Position numbers and translations under genes: made by a program | Source of the DNA: Fidelibacterota bacterium | GTDB taxonomy: Bacteria; Pseudomonadota; Alphaproteobacteria; Rhodospirillales; Rhodospirillaceae | Direction: 5' to 3' | Assembly (NCBI GenBank): GCA_947476065.1 | Contig: CANJPG010000001.1 | Coordinates: 33,262 to 97,261 of the forward strand | Length of the DNA: 64,000 nucleotides | Shown here: positions 19,367-30,262 of the stretch, piece after piece | Layout of the letters: each line of letters starts with the position of its first letter | Numbering within the stretch: position 1 is the stretch's first letter | The notes under the pieces: generated by a model | The model's database searches: none | Seen by the model: the letters and a program-made list of their open reading frames with translations, nothing else | Told to the model about the DNA's origin: nothing

Positions 19367-20368
19367 TTACGCGAACGCTACGCGGCTGGTGCGTTCGACC
19401 CACGGCGCCACCGCCGGAATTTCCTGCCAGACGTCCACCATCTCCCAGCAGCTGCGGTCGGCGTAGACCTGGCGCATCAGGCGCGCCGTGTCGGCGTGGC
19501 TCGAGCAGCGGCCGGTGAAGTGGGCGATGATGGGATGACCGGCGAGATAGAGATCGCCGATGGCATCAAGGGCCTTGTGGCGGACGAATTCGTTGTCGTG
19601 GCGCAGTCCTTCGTCGTTCAGCACGCGGTCGCCGTCGACCACAATCGCGTTGGTGAGGCTGCCGCCGCGGGCGAGGCCTGCTTCGCGCAGCGCTGTTACA
19701 TCCGACAGAAGTCCGAAAGTGCGCGCGCGCGACAGCTCATCGCGGAAGGTGTCGGGATCGACCGTGAACGAGCAGGTCTGACGGCCGATGGCCGACGCAT
19801 GGAAGTCGATTTGGAAATCGACGCGCAGGCCGTCATGCCAGGGCGCCAGGGCAACCATCTTATTGCCGTTGGCATAGGAGTGGGGCTTCAGGATACGCAG
19901 GGCGCGGCGCGGAGCGCTCTGCTCTACGACGCCGGCACATTCGATCAGGAAAATAAAGGGCTCGGCACTGCCGTCCATGGCGGGCACTTCCGGGCCATTG
20001 AGCTCAACAACCACGTTGTCGATTTCCATTCCGTAGAAGGCCGACATCAAATGTTCGACCGTCGCGACGCTGATGCCGTTGTTGTCGGCCAGCACTGTGC
20101 ACATGCGAGAGTCGGCGACGTGGTCCCAGCTGGCTTTGATGGTGGCGCCGCCACCGATCAGGTCGACGCGCTTAAAAACAATCCCGCTGTTCGCGGGTGC
20201 GGGATGCAACTTCATGGCGACGCGCACGCCGCTGTGCAAGCCGACGCCGGTGCATCCGATAGAAGTCTTTAAAGTTTTCTGGAAGACGGGGCGGCGGGAT
20301 TCAACAGGCGTGGAATTACCTAAAGGCGCTCCAAAGGCGCCTGGGGGGGTGCTCGCGTCAAAAGTCAT
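19367..20368 (-). CDS. lpxC: UDP-3-O-acyl-N-acetylglucosamine deacetylase LpxC
   Basis: A 333-residue zinc deacetylase for the committed step of lipid A synthesis. The metal and catalytic residues are in place: His106 in TVEHLMSAFYG, His264 and Asp268 in RHKALDAIGDLYLAGHP, and His291 in GRCSSHADT. IGCTGVGLHSG near residue 40 is the N-terminal family motif. It is the first gene after the ftsZ terminator and the enoyl-CoA hydratase, the typical place for lpxC downstream of ftsZ. Its own ribosome-binding site is weak; a 33-codon ORF with a strong site ends just upstream, so translation may be coupled. Confidence 0.97.
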   Translation of the reverse strand: MTFDASTPPGAFGAPLGNSTPVESRRPVFQKTLKTSIGCTGVGLHSGVRVAMKLHPAPANSGIVFKRVDLIGGGATIKASWDHVADSRMCTVLADNNGISVATVEHLMSAFYGMEIDNVVVELNGPEVPAMDGSAEPFIFLIECAGVVEQSAPRRALRILKPHSYANGNKMVALAPWHDGLRVDFQIDFHASAIGRQTCSFTVDPDTFRDELSRARTFGLLSDVTALREAGLARGGSLTNAIVVDGDRVLNDEGLRHDNEFVRHKALDAIGDLYLAGHPIIAHFTGRCSSHADTARLMRQVYADRSCWEMVDVWQEIPAVAPWVERTSRVAFA

Positions 20369-20371
20369 TTA

Positions 20372-20473
20372 TCACCGATCTTTCTGCTGGCTTTGCCGCC
20401 GGGCATTACCCATCGCCCGAGACATTGCCTGGTTCGGTAGCAACCCCCGATCTCCGTATTCAATGCCCATCAT
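20372..20473 (-). CDS. Possible 33-residue upstream ORF in the lpxC leader
   Basis: The ORF starts ATGATG with AAGGAG about 10 bases upstream, a much better ribosome-binding site than that of lpxC. It ends with TGA, then TAA, then the lpxC ATG, in the same frame as lpxC. The peptide is polar and basic at its end (GNARRQSQQKDR) and I do not recognise it. It could be a translated leader that couples to lpxC, or chance. Coding potential is unproven. Confidence 0.35.
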   Translation of the reverse strand: MMGIEYGDRGLLPNQAMSRAMGNARRQSQQKDR

Positions 20474-20838
20474 TGCAAATTGTTCTCCTTTGACAAGGAA
20501 AAAAAACCCTCAAACACAAGATTTTGCCGCCATCTGAAGGCGTTAGCTGTTCGCGCCACGGGGGCTCTCTACTCAAAGACGCATCAGAAATGCCCGATTT
20601 GGCAGGCCTTTTTTTCGCACTGCACCAGCCGCGAAGGTTGCATTTCCGCCATTTTGGCGCCTGTTTGACCGGGTGCCGGGAGCCCCCCCCTACCCGGCCT
20701 GGCACAGCTTTAATACGAAGAATGGGGCAGATGCGAGGCGGGCCCGACTAAACGACCGCCTACCATATGTAGAGGTGTAATGATGCACTCTTTCCAGCCT
20801 AAACGGGTGGGGAGGATCGGGACTCGGGGAAAAGACCC
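20474..20838. other. Intergenic leader between the enoyl-CoA hydratase and lpxC
   Basis: No protein gene is supported. The region has a GTGCC...GGCAC hairpin with a tract of eight C residues in its loop (20673-20705), which may terminate the hydratase transcript, and an eight-base A tract at 20499-20506 (T run on the minus strand) shortly before the upstream ORF. The lpxC promoter should lie here but no hexamer pair stands out. Confidence 0.45.
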
Positions 20839-21615
20839 TCAGCGGTGCTTGAACGCCGCTTTGCGCTTCTCAATGAACGCGGTCATGCCTTCCTTGCGGT
20901 CCTCGATGGCAAAGGTCGAGTGGAAGGTGTGCCGCTCGAATCTAATCCCTTCCGCCAGTGTGGTCTCGAAGGCACGGTTAACCGCTTCCTTAGCCAGCAT
21001 GACGATGGGCAGGGACAGATCGGCGATCTTCTGGGCCGTCTTAATCGCCTCTTCCACCAGGTCTGCCGCCGGCACGATCCGGCTGACCAGCCCGGCGCGT
21101 TCGGATTCGGCGGCGTCTATCTGGCGGCCGGTAAGGACCATTTCCATAGCCTTGGACTTGCCGACGTAGCGCGTCAGCCGCTGGGTGCCGCCGGCGCCGG
21201 GAATGGTGCCCAGGTTAATCTCCGGCTGGCCAAACTTGGCGGTATCGGCGGCGAGGATGAAATCGCACATCATGGCCAGCTCGCAGCCGCCGCCTAGGGC
21301 AAAGCCCGCAACCGCTGCGATGACCGGCTTACGGAACGTGGTGACACGTTCCCAGCCGTCCGTGATGAAATTCTTGAGGTAGGCGTCCATGTAGTCGAAG
21401 CCGACCATTTCCTTGATGTCGGCGCCGGCGGCGAAAGCCTTCTCGCTGCCGGTCAGCACGACGCAGCGGATATTGGCGTCGCCTTCAAAAACGTCCAGTG
21501 CAGCACCGAGGTCTTTCACCAGGCCCGCCGACAGCGCATTGAGCGCCTTGGGGCGGTTGAGGGTGATGAGGCCGACGTTGCCGCGTGTTTCGACGAGGAT
21601 GTTTTCATAGGTCAT
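20839..21615 (-). CDS. Enoyl-CoA hydratase (crotonase family)
   Basis: A 258-residue crotonase-fold hydratase adding water to trans-2-enoyl-CoA in beta-oxidation. Visible: [15 protein letters not shown], the oxyanion-hole segment [11 protein letters not shown], a first catalytic Glu in [11 protein letters not shown], and a second in [22 protein letters not shown]. Both glutamates expected of a true hydratase are present. The start at 21615 matches the family; upstream in-frame codons run towards the ftsZ terminator and were not used. It sits oddly between the dcw cluster and lpxC. Confidence 0.93.
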   Translation of the reverse strand: MTYENILVETRGNVGLITLNRPKALNALSAGLVKDLGAALDVFEGDANIRCVVLTGSEKAFAAGADIKEMVGFDYMDAYLKNFITDGWERVTTFRKPVIAAVAGFALGGGCELAMMCDFILAADTAKFGQPEINLGTIPGAGGTQRLTRYVGKSKAMEMVLTGRQIDAAESERAGLVSRIVPAADLVEEAIKTAQKIADLSLPIVMLAKEAVNRAFETTLAEGIRFERHTFHSTFAIEDRKEGMTAFIEKRKAAFKHR

Positions 21616-21676
21616 AAGGCACCGGAAAATGCTGTGGGTTGGTTGCCGGCAGACTAGCAACCTCCCGCGGAAAAGC

Positions 21677-21700
21677 AAAAGGCCCGCCGTGAGGCGGGCC
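21677..21700 (-). terminator. Intrinsic terminator of the dcw cluster after ftsZ
   Basis: GGCCCGCC-TCAC-GGCGGGCC forms a perfect 8-bp stem, followed on the minus strand by TTTTGCTTTT. It lies 26 bp past the ftsZ stop codon and is the clearest Rho-independent terminator in the window. Confidence 0.9.
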
Positions 21701-21725
21701 TTCGACTTGGGAATGTCAGGAACGG

Positions 21726-23531
21726 CTAGTTGGCTTGGCGGCGCAGGAAGGCCGGGATTTCCAACTCGTCGTCGCTGTGCGACGTCACCGGGCGGTCTTG
21801 CGGTGTCACGGTGATGCCCGGACGTTCGACTTTTGCCTGGGGTTGCGGCGCGGGCGGAACGCTTTGCTCAACCTTCGGCTTTGCGGTCAGGCTGCGGTAG
21901 CGGTCGAACAGACGGATGCGGCCTGGATCGACTTTCGGACCGGCAGCTGCCGCCGGAGCGGCGAGGCTGAGTTCCGGAGCCGGCGCGGCTTTGGGTTCCG
22001 CCGGCGATTCGAAGCGTGGTTCCGGACGCTGTTCCATCACGCGGGGCTCTACCGGAGCGCGCGGGATGAAGGTGTCGCGGATTCCGAACGGCGAGATCGA
22101 CACCGGCGTACGGGCCGGTGCGGCCATCGGCGCGCGGGCAACGGCATCCGCAACCGCCTGAGCTTGGGCGGCCATGGGGGCTGCCGTCGGAGCTGCCATC
22201 GGAGCTGCGGCGAAGACCGGCGCAGGGGCCGGTGCCTGGGCGACCGGAGCAGGTGCCTCGATTTCAGGCGCCGGCCCTTGCTGGATTTCGGCCTTCACGG
22301 CAGCGGCCATCTCGAGCAAGGCCTTTTCTTCGGCTTCAAGGTCCATGGTGCCGGTAGCCGGCGCCAGGGTGGGACCGCCGAAACCGAAACCGCCGAAGGA
22401 CGGCTGTACCGGCGCCGGCGCGGGAGCCGCCGGAGCAGCGGCCATGACCGGACGGGCAGGTGCAGCGGCCGACGTGCGGATTTCCGGCACGACTCGGCGA
22501 GTAGCGACCGCGCGAGTATCGGTGCGAGTCGCCATCGGACGCGGCTGAGCGCCGGCTTCGGATTCGATGCCGGTGGCTACCACCGACACGCGGATCTTGC
22601 CTTCCATGCTTTCGTCGAAGCACGAGCCGAAGATGATGTGGGCATCGCTTTCGACTTCGTCACGGATGCGGTTGGCGGCTTCGTCAACTTCGAACAGCGT
22701 GATGTCGTTGCCGCCGGTGATGTTGATCAACACGCCCTTGGCGCCGCGCATGGAGGTTTCTTCCAGGAGCGGATTGGCAATGGCGGCTTCGGCAGCGTCG
22801 AGAGCGCGGCGTTCACCGGAGGCTTCGCCCGTGCCCATCATCGCGCGGCCCATTTCCTTCATGACTGTCCGAACATCCGCGAAGTCGAGGTTGATCATGC
22901 CGGGCATCATCATCAGGTCGGTGACGCTGCGCACGCCGCCATGAAGCACATCGTCGGCCATCTTGAAGGCGTCGGCGAAGGTGGTCTTCTCATTGGCAAC
23001 CCGGAACAGGTTCTGGTTCGGGATCACGATGAGAGTGTCAACGTATTGCGCCAGTTCTTCGATGCCGGCTTCAGCCAGCCGCATGCGATGCGCGCCTTCA
23101 AACTGGAAGGGCTTGGTCACCACACCCACGGTGAGTACGCCGAGGTCACGAGCGACCTTGGCGATGACGGGAGCGGCACCCGTGCCCGTACCGCCGCCCA
23201 TGCCGGCGGTGATGAAGGCCATATGTGCGCCGTCGAGTTCGCGGGCGATGATCTCTAAAGCTTCTTCGGCGGAGTCGCGGCCGATGTCAGGGCGGGCGCC
23301 GGCACCGAGACCCTGGGTGGTGTCGCGGCCGAGCTGGATACGGCGGTCGGTGCGCGAGGAGGCGAGGGCTTGTGCGTCGGTGTTGGCGACGACGAAGTCG
23401 ACGCCTTCCATGGCGCTTTGGATCATGTTGTTGACGGCATTGCCACCGGCACCGCCGACGCCGATCACAGTGATGCGCGGCTTCAGCTGCGCTTCGATGG
23501 TCGTCTTAGGAATGCTGATATTGATGGTCAT
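21726..23531 (-). CDS. ftsZ: Cell division protein FtsZ
   Basis: A 601-residue tubulin-like GTPase that forms the division ring. The nucleotide-binding motif GGGTGTG is at 112-118 within a standard core (residues 15 to about 320), and the T7-loop region reads [11 protein letters not shown]. The core is followed by about 250 residues of Ala/Pro-rich linker. The conserved C-terminal peptide [15 protein letters not shown], which binds FtsA and other partners, closes the protein. Long linkers are common in alphaproteobacteria; this one is at the long end. The gene is the last of the dcw run, followed by a strong terminator. Its ATG overlaps the end of a 50-codon ORF that fills the ftsA-ftsZ gap. 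Confidence 0.98.
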   Translation of the reverse strand: MTINISIPKTTIEAQLKPRITVIGVGGAGGNAVNNMIQSAMEGVDFVVANTDAQALASSRTDRRIQLGRDTTQGLGAGARPDIGRDSAEEALEIIARELDGAHMAFITAGMGGGTGTGAAPVIAKVARDLGVLTVGVVTKPFQFEGAHRMRLAEAGIEELAQYVDTLIVIPNQNLFRVANEKTTFADAFKMADDVLHGGVRSVTDLMMMPGMINLDFADVRTVMKEMGRAMMGTGEASGERRALDAAEAAIANPLLEETSMRGAKGVLINITGGNDITLFEVDEAANRIRDEVESDAHIIFGSCFDESMEGKIRVSVVATGIESEAGAQPRPMATRTDTRAVATRRVVPEIRTSAAAPARPVMAAAPAAPAPAPVQPSFGGFGFGGPTLAPATGTMDLEAEEKALLEMAAAVKAEIQQGPAPEIEAPAPVAQAPAPAPVFAAAPMAAPTAAPMAAQAQAVADAVARAPMAAPARTPVSISPFGIRDTFIPRAPVEPRVMEQRPEPRFESPAEPKAAPAPELSLAAPAAAAGPKVDPGRIRLFDRYRSLTAKPKVEQSVPPAPQPQAKVERPGITVTPQDRPVTSHSDDELEIPAFLRRQAN

Positions 23532-23680
23532 GTCTGTGTTCTCCGGATTTTTCTAAGCTCGTTGCAACGTTTTTTTGTTTGGGTAGCGCTTTGATGTCGT
23601 CGTCGGTTGGGCTCTTCGTCGATTAGAGGCGGGCCGGTCGGCTGCCCTTCGACGTTTGATGTTTCTGGTCGGTTCCCCAT
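23528..23680 (-). CDS. Possible 50-residue ORF exactly filling the ftsA-ftsZ gap
   Basis: ATG follows the ftsA TAA directly (TAAATG) and the TGA overlaps the ftsZ start as ATGA. GGGAGAAC at the end of ftsA could serve as its ribosome-binding site. The predicted peptide is hydrophilic with a basic end ([15 protein letters not shown]). Against it being real, about half its third codon positions are A or T, far more than in neighbouring genes, and the same stretch is where ftsZ promoters are expected. Unrecognised. Confidence 0.3.
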   Translation of the reverse strand: MGNRPETSNVEGQPTGPPLIDEEPNRRRHQSATQTKKRCNELRKIRRTQT

Positions 23681-24931
23681 TTAGAAGTTCTCCCGCAACC
23701 ACTGGCCGACGCGGCCGAAGTTGCGCTTGTTCTTGGCGGCGGCCATGGCAGCGCGATCGGGCCGGGTGACGTGTTCGCGCAGGCCGTAGCGCAACAGGCC
23801 AATCCCCGTCGCGAAGGCCGGACCGGACAGCGATTCCGGTAGGCCGCGGATCATCTTTGGGCGGCCCAGGCGCACTTGTTTGTCGAGCACAAGCTCGGCC
23901 AGGTCGCGCACGCCTTCCAGCTGGCTGGCGCCGCCGGTGAGCACGACACGCCTGCCGGCGCTCTTGCCGAAGCCGGAGTTGTCGAGGTGGCTACGCACGA
24001 GTTCAAAAGTTTCTTCGAGGCGGGCCTGGATGATCTGCACCAGCATCGACTTGGGCACTTCGTTGGCGCTGTCTTCATCTTCCTCGCCGACCAGCGGCAC
24101 CTTGAGGAGTTCGCGCGCATCGCCCGGCGACTGCATGACGCTGCCGTAGACGGTCTTCAGACGCTCGGCTTTCGCGACCGGCGTGGATAGGCCCTTGGCA
24201 ATGTCGTTGGTGACGTGATTGCCGCCCACCGGCAGCGTATCGACGTAAACCACCTGGCTTTCCAGGAAGACGGCGATGGAGGTGGTGCCTCCGCCCATAT
24301 CGATGACGGTGACGCCGAGATCTTTTTCGTCGTCGACGAGACAGGCCAGACCCGAGGCATAAGGCGAGACCACGCGGTCTTCGATGTCGAGGTCGCAGCG
24401 GTCGATGACCGAGACCAGGTTGCGCGAGGGGCCGACGGCGGCGGTGACGAGGTGGATGTTGACGCCCAGCTTGTCGCCGTACATGCCGCGCGGATCGAGG
24501 ATGCCGTTGCCGCCGTCGATGGAGTAGCCCGTCGGGATGCAGTGGATCAGTTCGCGGTCGGTGACGTCGTATTGGGCGCTGCCGTGGTCGAGCACGCGGC
24601 GCACGTCGGTGTCGCGGATCTGGTGGCCGGCGACGGCCAGTTCCACATCGACGCGCGTGGACTGCGGCGTGCCGCAGGACATGTTCAGGAATACTTTGTC
24701 GATGCGGCTGTTGCTCATCTGCTCGGCGGCATCGACGGCGGCGCGCACCGAGGCTTCGGCCTCATCGAGGTTGACCACCTGGCCCGAGCGTAAGCCGCGC
24801 GAGCGGTGATGGCCGGCGCCGGTCAGGTAAAACTCATCACCTTCACCCATTTGCGCGATGAAGCAGGCGACCTTGGTTGTGCCAACATCAAGGGCTGCGA
24901 TGGTGCTGTTGCGGGGGAGTTGCTTGGACAT
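23681..24931 (-). CDS. ftsA: Cell division protein FtsA
   Basis: A 416-residue actin-like ATPase that anchors FtsZ to the membrane. The phosphate-1 motif IAALDVGTTKVACF opens the protein, and VTVIDMGGGTTSIAVF (phosphate 2) and VVLTGGASQLEGV (adenosine motif) follow. The shuttle subdomain 1C lies between about residues 85 and 165. The C-terminus ends NFGRVGQWLRENF, an amphipathic membrane-targeting helix. The start at 24931 has AGGAG 9 bases upstream; the longer open frame would run back across ftsQ. It follows ftsQ after 19 bp. Confidence 0.97.
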   Translation of the reverse strand: MSKQLPRNSTIAALDVGTTKVACFIAQMGEGDEFYLTGAGHHRSRGLRSGQVVNLDEAEASVRAAVDAAEQMSNSRIDKVFLNMSCGTPQSTRVDVELAVAGHQIRDTDVRRVLDHGSAQYDVTDRELIHCIPTGYSIDGGNGILDPRGMYGDKLGVNIHLVTAAVGPSRNLVSVIDRCDLDIEDRVVSPYASGLACLVDDEKDLGVTVIDMGGGTTSIAVFLESQVVYVDTLPVGGNHVTNDIAKGLSTPVAKAERLKTVYGSVMQSPGDARELLKVPLVGEEDEDSANEVPKSMLVQIIQARLEETFELVRSHLDNSGFGKSAGRRVVLTGGASQLEGVRDLAELVLDKQVRLGRPKMIRGLPESLSGPAFATGIGLLRYGLREHVTRPDRAAMAAAKNKRNFGRVGQWLRENF

Positions 24932-24950
24932 CGGACGATGCTCCTGTGCC

Positions 24951-25781
24951 TCAAATGCTCTGTTTCGGGCCGGCCGCGGCCGGTTTTTTCTTGGACGTCG
25001 GTGCGGGTTCGGCGGCGGGATCTTTGTGGATGCGCACAACGAGACGGTCGGCAATGCGCAGGTCGATGAAGTCGAGGTCGCGCTCGAGGATCTTGTGGTC
25101 GCGCTCGAGCATGGCCAGACGCGACCAGGCGGCGGCGACGTTGGCTTCCGGAAGGCGGATGGCGATGCCGCCTTCGAAAGCATCGAGATATATGTTCCAG
25201 CGGCGCTCGCCGACACGCACGGCGGCGCGCACACGGCCGGCGAGTTCCGGATCGGCGTTCAGGGCTTCGAACAGCTTGGCGGCGTGTTGCGGCGCGTCGG
25301 GGCCGACGATCAGCGGCAGGGCCGGGTCGGCGTTGGGCACATCGACGATGGCTTTGCCGTCCTGGTCCACCAGGGTGTAGCGGCCGGTGCGCTGCCACAG
25401 AGCATAAGGCGTGCGTTCTTCGATGAGCACATGCACTGCATCGGGCAGGCGGCGTTCGACCTTGGCCGAGCGGACCCAGGGCAGGGCTTCGATGGCGGTG
25501 CGCGCTTCGGCCACATCGACCGACAGGATGGGCGAGCCGCGTTCGATATCAAGTGCGGCCAGCAGGTCTTCGCGCGCCGTCATGTTGCGGCCTTCGACCG
25601 TCAGCGCATCGAGCTTCATGCCCATGGCCGCGCTGACATCGAGCAGGGTGCCGTCGAGGCCGGCTTTCATGTTTTCAATGGTCGTCGGCGGCAGGGTGAA
25701 TTTCACCGCCACGGCGGCGCCGACGACGAATAAGGCTACGGCGGCCGAACTCAGGACCTTAGGTGTCATCAAGCGTCGCAT
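24951..25781 (-). CDS. ftsQ: Cell division protein FtsQ
   Basis: A 276-residue bitopic division protein. A short basic N-terminus and one membrane helix (about residues 8-27) precede the POTRA domain (DALTVEGRNMTAREDLLAALDIERGSPILSVDV) and the beta domain (WVRSAKVERRLPDAVHVLIEERTPYALWQ), which are FtsQ hallmarks. A Lys/Ala/Pro tail ends the protein. FtsQ bridges early and late divisome proteins through FtsB/FtsL. The start overlaps the end of ddlB by 13 bp. An internal ATG at 25769, which would give a TGATG junction, is possible but would remove the basic residues before the helix. Confidence 0.94.
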   Translation of the reverse strand: MRRLMTPKVLSSAAVALFVVGAAVAVKFTLPPTTIENMKAGLDGTLLDVSAAMGMKLDALTVEGRNMTAREDLLAALDIERGSPILSVDVAEARTAIEALPWVRSAKVERRLPDAVHVLIEERTPYALWQRTGRYTLVDQDGKAIVDVPNADPALPLIVGPDAPQHAAKLFEALNADPELAGRVRAAVRVGERRWNIYLDAFEGGIAIRLPEANVAAAWSRLAMLERDHKILERDLDFIDLRIADRLVVRIHKDPAAEPAPTSKKKPAAAGPKQSI

Positions 25782-26692
25782 TGGGCGTGCTCCACCATCC
25801 AGAGGATGAGATCGTCGAAGGACATGCCGATGTGCTGGGCCTGTTCGGGCACCAGCGAGGTCGGTGTCAGGCCCGGCTGGGTGTTGACTTCGAGCATGTA
25901 GAATTCATTGCCGTCGTAACGCAGGTCGGCGCGCGATACGCCGCGGCAGCCGAGAACGCGGTGCGCGGCGAGGGACAGCTCAAGGGCGCGGTCGGTAAGC
26001 GCCTTGTCCATTTGCGCGGGCAGGATGTGCTTGGAGCCGCCGGCGGCGTATTTGGCTTCGTAGTCGTAGAAGTCGCGGCCCGTCGTGATTTCGGTGACGG
26101 CCAGAGGGCGGTCACCCATGACGGCGACGGTGACCTCACGGCCGGGGATGAAGCGCTCGGCCATGATGAAGTCGTCGGCATCGAGGCCGAGGTCGTCGAG
26201 CGGCGGATGGTTATCACCGGCCCGCACGATCTTGACGCCGACGCTGGAACCTTCGTTCACCGGCTTTAGTACATAGGGCCGTTCCATGACGTCGCCGCGC
26301 TCGGCCTCGGCGCGTGTGACGACGCGCTCTTCGGCCACCGGAATCCCAACCGAGGCGAACATCAACTTGGCCATGGGTTTATCCATGGCGACGGCCGACG
26401 CCAGGCGGCCAGAGTTGGTGTAGGGCAGGCGCATCATATCGAGCAGGCCCTGGATACAGCCGTCTTCACCGAAGCGGCCATGCAGGGCATTGAACACGAC
26501 GTCGGGTTTTTGGGAGGTCAGCGTTGAGACCAGCTGCGACATGTCGCGGGTGAGGTCGATCAGCGTCACGTCGAGGCCTTTGGCCTTCAGCGCGCGCGCA
26601 GCCGCATTACCGGAGACCAACGACACGTCGCGCTCTTTGGAGAAGCCGCCGCACAGAACAGCGACGCGGTTGAAGGACGTGGGGCGCATCAT
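25769..26692 (-). CDS. ddlB: D-alanine--D-alanine ligase
   Basis: A 307-residue ATP-grasp enzyme joining two D-Ala for the peptidoglycan pentapeptide. Motifs: VAVLCGGFSKERDVSLVSG at the N-terminus, NALHGRFGEDG near residue 70, LKPVNEGSSVGVKIV (ATP-binding loop), EVTVAVMGDRPLAVTEI, and C-terminal SRADLRYDGNEFYMLEVNTQPGLT with the metal ligands Asp, Glu and Asn. It overlaps murB by 4 bp and ftsQ by 13 bp, in the usual dcw position. Confidence 0.97.
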   Translation of the reverse strand: MMRPTSFNRVAVLCGGFSKERDVSLVSGNAAARALKAKGLDVTLIDLTRDMSQLVSTLTSQKPDVVFNALHGRFGEDGCIQGLLDMMRLPYTNSGRLASAVAMDKPMAKLMFASVGIPVAEERVVTRAEAERGDVMERPYVLKPVNEGSSVGVKIVRAGDNHPPLDDLGLDADDFIMAERFIPGREVTVAVMGDRPLAVTEITTGRDFYDYEAKYAAGGSKHILPAQMDKALTDRALELSLAAHRVLGCRGVSRADLRYDGNEFYMLEVNTQPGLTPTSLVPEQAQHIGMSFDDLILWMVEHAQCDA

Positions 26693-27638
26693 GGTCGGTG
26701 CCCCGTCACAGCCGCGGGATCGTCTTTGCCGACGCCGATGCGCCGGATTTCCCAGTGCAGGTCGATCTTGGAATTCTCCAACACGCGGGCGCGAACCTCT
26801 TCGCCCAAAGTCTCGATATCGGCGGCGGTCGCGCTGCCGGTGTTGATGAGGAAGTTGCAGTGCTTGGGCGATGTTTGCGCGCCGCCGATCATCTTGCCGC
26901 GGCAGCCGGCGGCATCGATCAGGGCCCAGGCCTTCATACCCGGCGGGTTGGCGAATGTGGAGCCGCCCGTACGCGCTTGGGTCGGCTGGCTCTGTTCGCG
27001 CTCGGCGCGGATGGCGCGGATGCGGGCGGTGATCTCATGCTGGTCGCCGGGCGTGCCGGTTAACTCCGCGCCGATGAATATCCAATCCTCGGCGACGTTG
27101 ACGTGGCGATAGGCAAAGCCCATTTCGGCGGCGGAAAGCTTTTGCACCTCGCCGCGGCCGTCGAGGGCGGTAGCGCAGGTGAAGATATCCTTAGTCTCGC
27201 GTTCGTAAGCGCCGGCGTTCATGCGCAGCGCGCCCCCGATGGTGCCGGGAATGCCGGTAAGGAACTCAAGGCCGGCGATGGAGGCATCGCGCGCGGCCGT
27301 GGCGACGGTGGCGTCTACGGCACCGGCGCCGCACCGAACAGTTAGGCCTTCGACGGTGATGGTGCTGAAGGCCTTGCCCAGATGTATTACGACACCCGGC
27401 ACGCCGCCGTCGCGCACCAGCATGTTGGAACCGAGGCCAACGACAGTCACGGGCACGTCGCTGGGGCGGCCCTTGAGGAAAGTCGCCAGGTCTTCGGCAT
27501 CGGCGGGCGCGAATAGCACCTCCGCCGGACCGCCCACGCGGAACCACGTCATTTTGCCGAGGTCAGCATAAACGTCGTAGCGGCCGCGCACGCGCGGCAG
27601 ACGTTCGGCCAGACCCGGCATGGCGTGGCGGGCAGCCA

Positions 27639-27642
<4 letters not shown>
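26689..27642 (-). CDS. murB: UDP-N-acetylenolpyruvoylglucosamine reductase MurB
   Basis: A 317-residue FAD enzyme producing UDP-MurNAc with [22 protein letters not shown] and [20 protein letters not shown] are the FAD-binding elements; [20 protein letters not shown] gives the phosphate loop. [12 protein letters not shown] carries the serine expected to protonate the intermediate, and the [30 protein letters not shown] segment is the type I MurB end. It overlaps murC and ddlB by 4 bp each. Confidence 0.97.
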
Positions 27643-29074
<1,432 letters not shown>

Positions 29075-29075
<1 letters not shown>

Positions 29076-30262
29076 CAGACGATTCCCCGGTTCATGGTGT
29101 GGGTGGATATGGACGACGGTGCATTTGATGAGCGCGAGGCGGCGCGGGCGCTGTCTTCGCCGCGGATCAAGGCGGTGACGACGTCGGCCAGACGATGCGC
29201 GGCGTCGGGTACGCTGAAGGTCGAGGCGGCGGCAGCTGCCTTGGCCAGCGCGGCGGGATTGGCGGCGAACTGAGTCATAAGCTCGGCGAGATTGGCGGCG
29301 GTGAACTGCGGCTGGCGCAGGGCCCAGGCGCCGCCGGCTGCGGCGAGCGCATCGGCGTTGAAGGCCTGATGGTTGTCGGCGGCATGCGGGTAGGGGATCA
29401 GCAGGCTTGGCCGGCCGATGACGCAGGCCTCCGCAACCGTGGAGGCGCCCGAGCGTGCGATCAGCAGATGCGCGCCGGCCAGAAGCTCCGGCACGTTGTC
29501 GAAGAACACCCGCAGTTGCACGTGCACGCCGGCCTCGTCATAGGCGAGCAGCGTGCGGTCCAATTCCTCGGGCCGGCACTGTTGGGAAATCTCGATGCGC
29601 TTGCGCAACGCCTCCGGCAACAGCTTCATCGCTGCCGGAATAATGTCGCTGAACACTTTGGCACCCTGGCTGCCGCCCAGGACCACCAGCTTGAAGGGCT
29701 GCTCTGTGGCAGGCGCGTGATAGGGCGCGCCGCGCTGCGCGGCGACGGCAGCGCGGACCGGCATGCCGGTGCGGATGATTTGCGCCGGCGTATCGATCTG
29801 CTTGGCCAGCTCGATGGACGTGCAGACCCGATTGACCCGGCGTGCAAGCAAACGATTGGCGCGCCCGAGGATGGCGTTCTGTTCGTGAATGACGGTCGGT
29901 ATGCCCAGCTGCGTCGCGGCGAACACCGTGGGGGCCGAGGCATAGCCGCCGAAGCCGACGACGGCGGCGGGGCGCAGGCTTTCGAGCAGCTTGCGCGCTT
30001 GCCAGAGGCCAGTGCCCAACGAGATCGCGCCTTTGATGAGGCCGAACACGCCTTTGCCGGTGAGGCCCTGGCCACTTATGTTATAGGTGTCGATGAGGCC
30101 GAGCGTGCCGGTGTAGCCGGTGCCGCGCTTGTCGGTGACCAGCGCCAGGCGATGGCCTTGCGCCAGCAACTCCTGGGCCAAGGCTTCGGCGGGGAACACA
30201 TGGCCGCCGGTGCCGCCGGCGGCGAGCACGATCAGGCGGGCTGAATTGCGGGGCGCGATCAT
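29075..30262 (-). CDS. murG: Undecaprenyldiphospho-muramoylpentapeptide beta-N-acetylglucosaminyltransferase MurG
   Basis: A 395-residue GT28 glycosyltransferase that turns lipid I into lipid II at the cytoplasmic face of the membrane. The N-terminal glycine-rich loop [53 protein letters not shown] and [13 protein letters not shown] (UDP-GlcNAc site) occur in order. The last 25 residues are a Ser-rich extension beyond the usual end. It overlaps ftsW by 4 bp. Confidence 0.97.

Noticed and set aside
20460..20705. 81-codon minus-strand frame upstream of lpxC
   Set aside because: Unbiased composition, no ribosome-binding site, and it crosses a hairpin with a homopolymer tract. The shorter, better-placed 33-codon ORF was kept as a possibility instead.
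21735..23258. 507-codon open frame opposite ftsZ
   Set aside because: Antisense shadow of a gene with complete FtsZ signatures; Arg/Gly repeats mirror the Ala/Pro linker.
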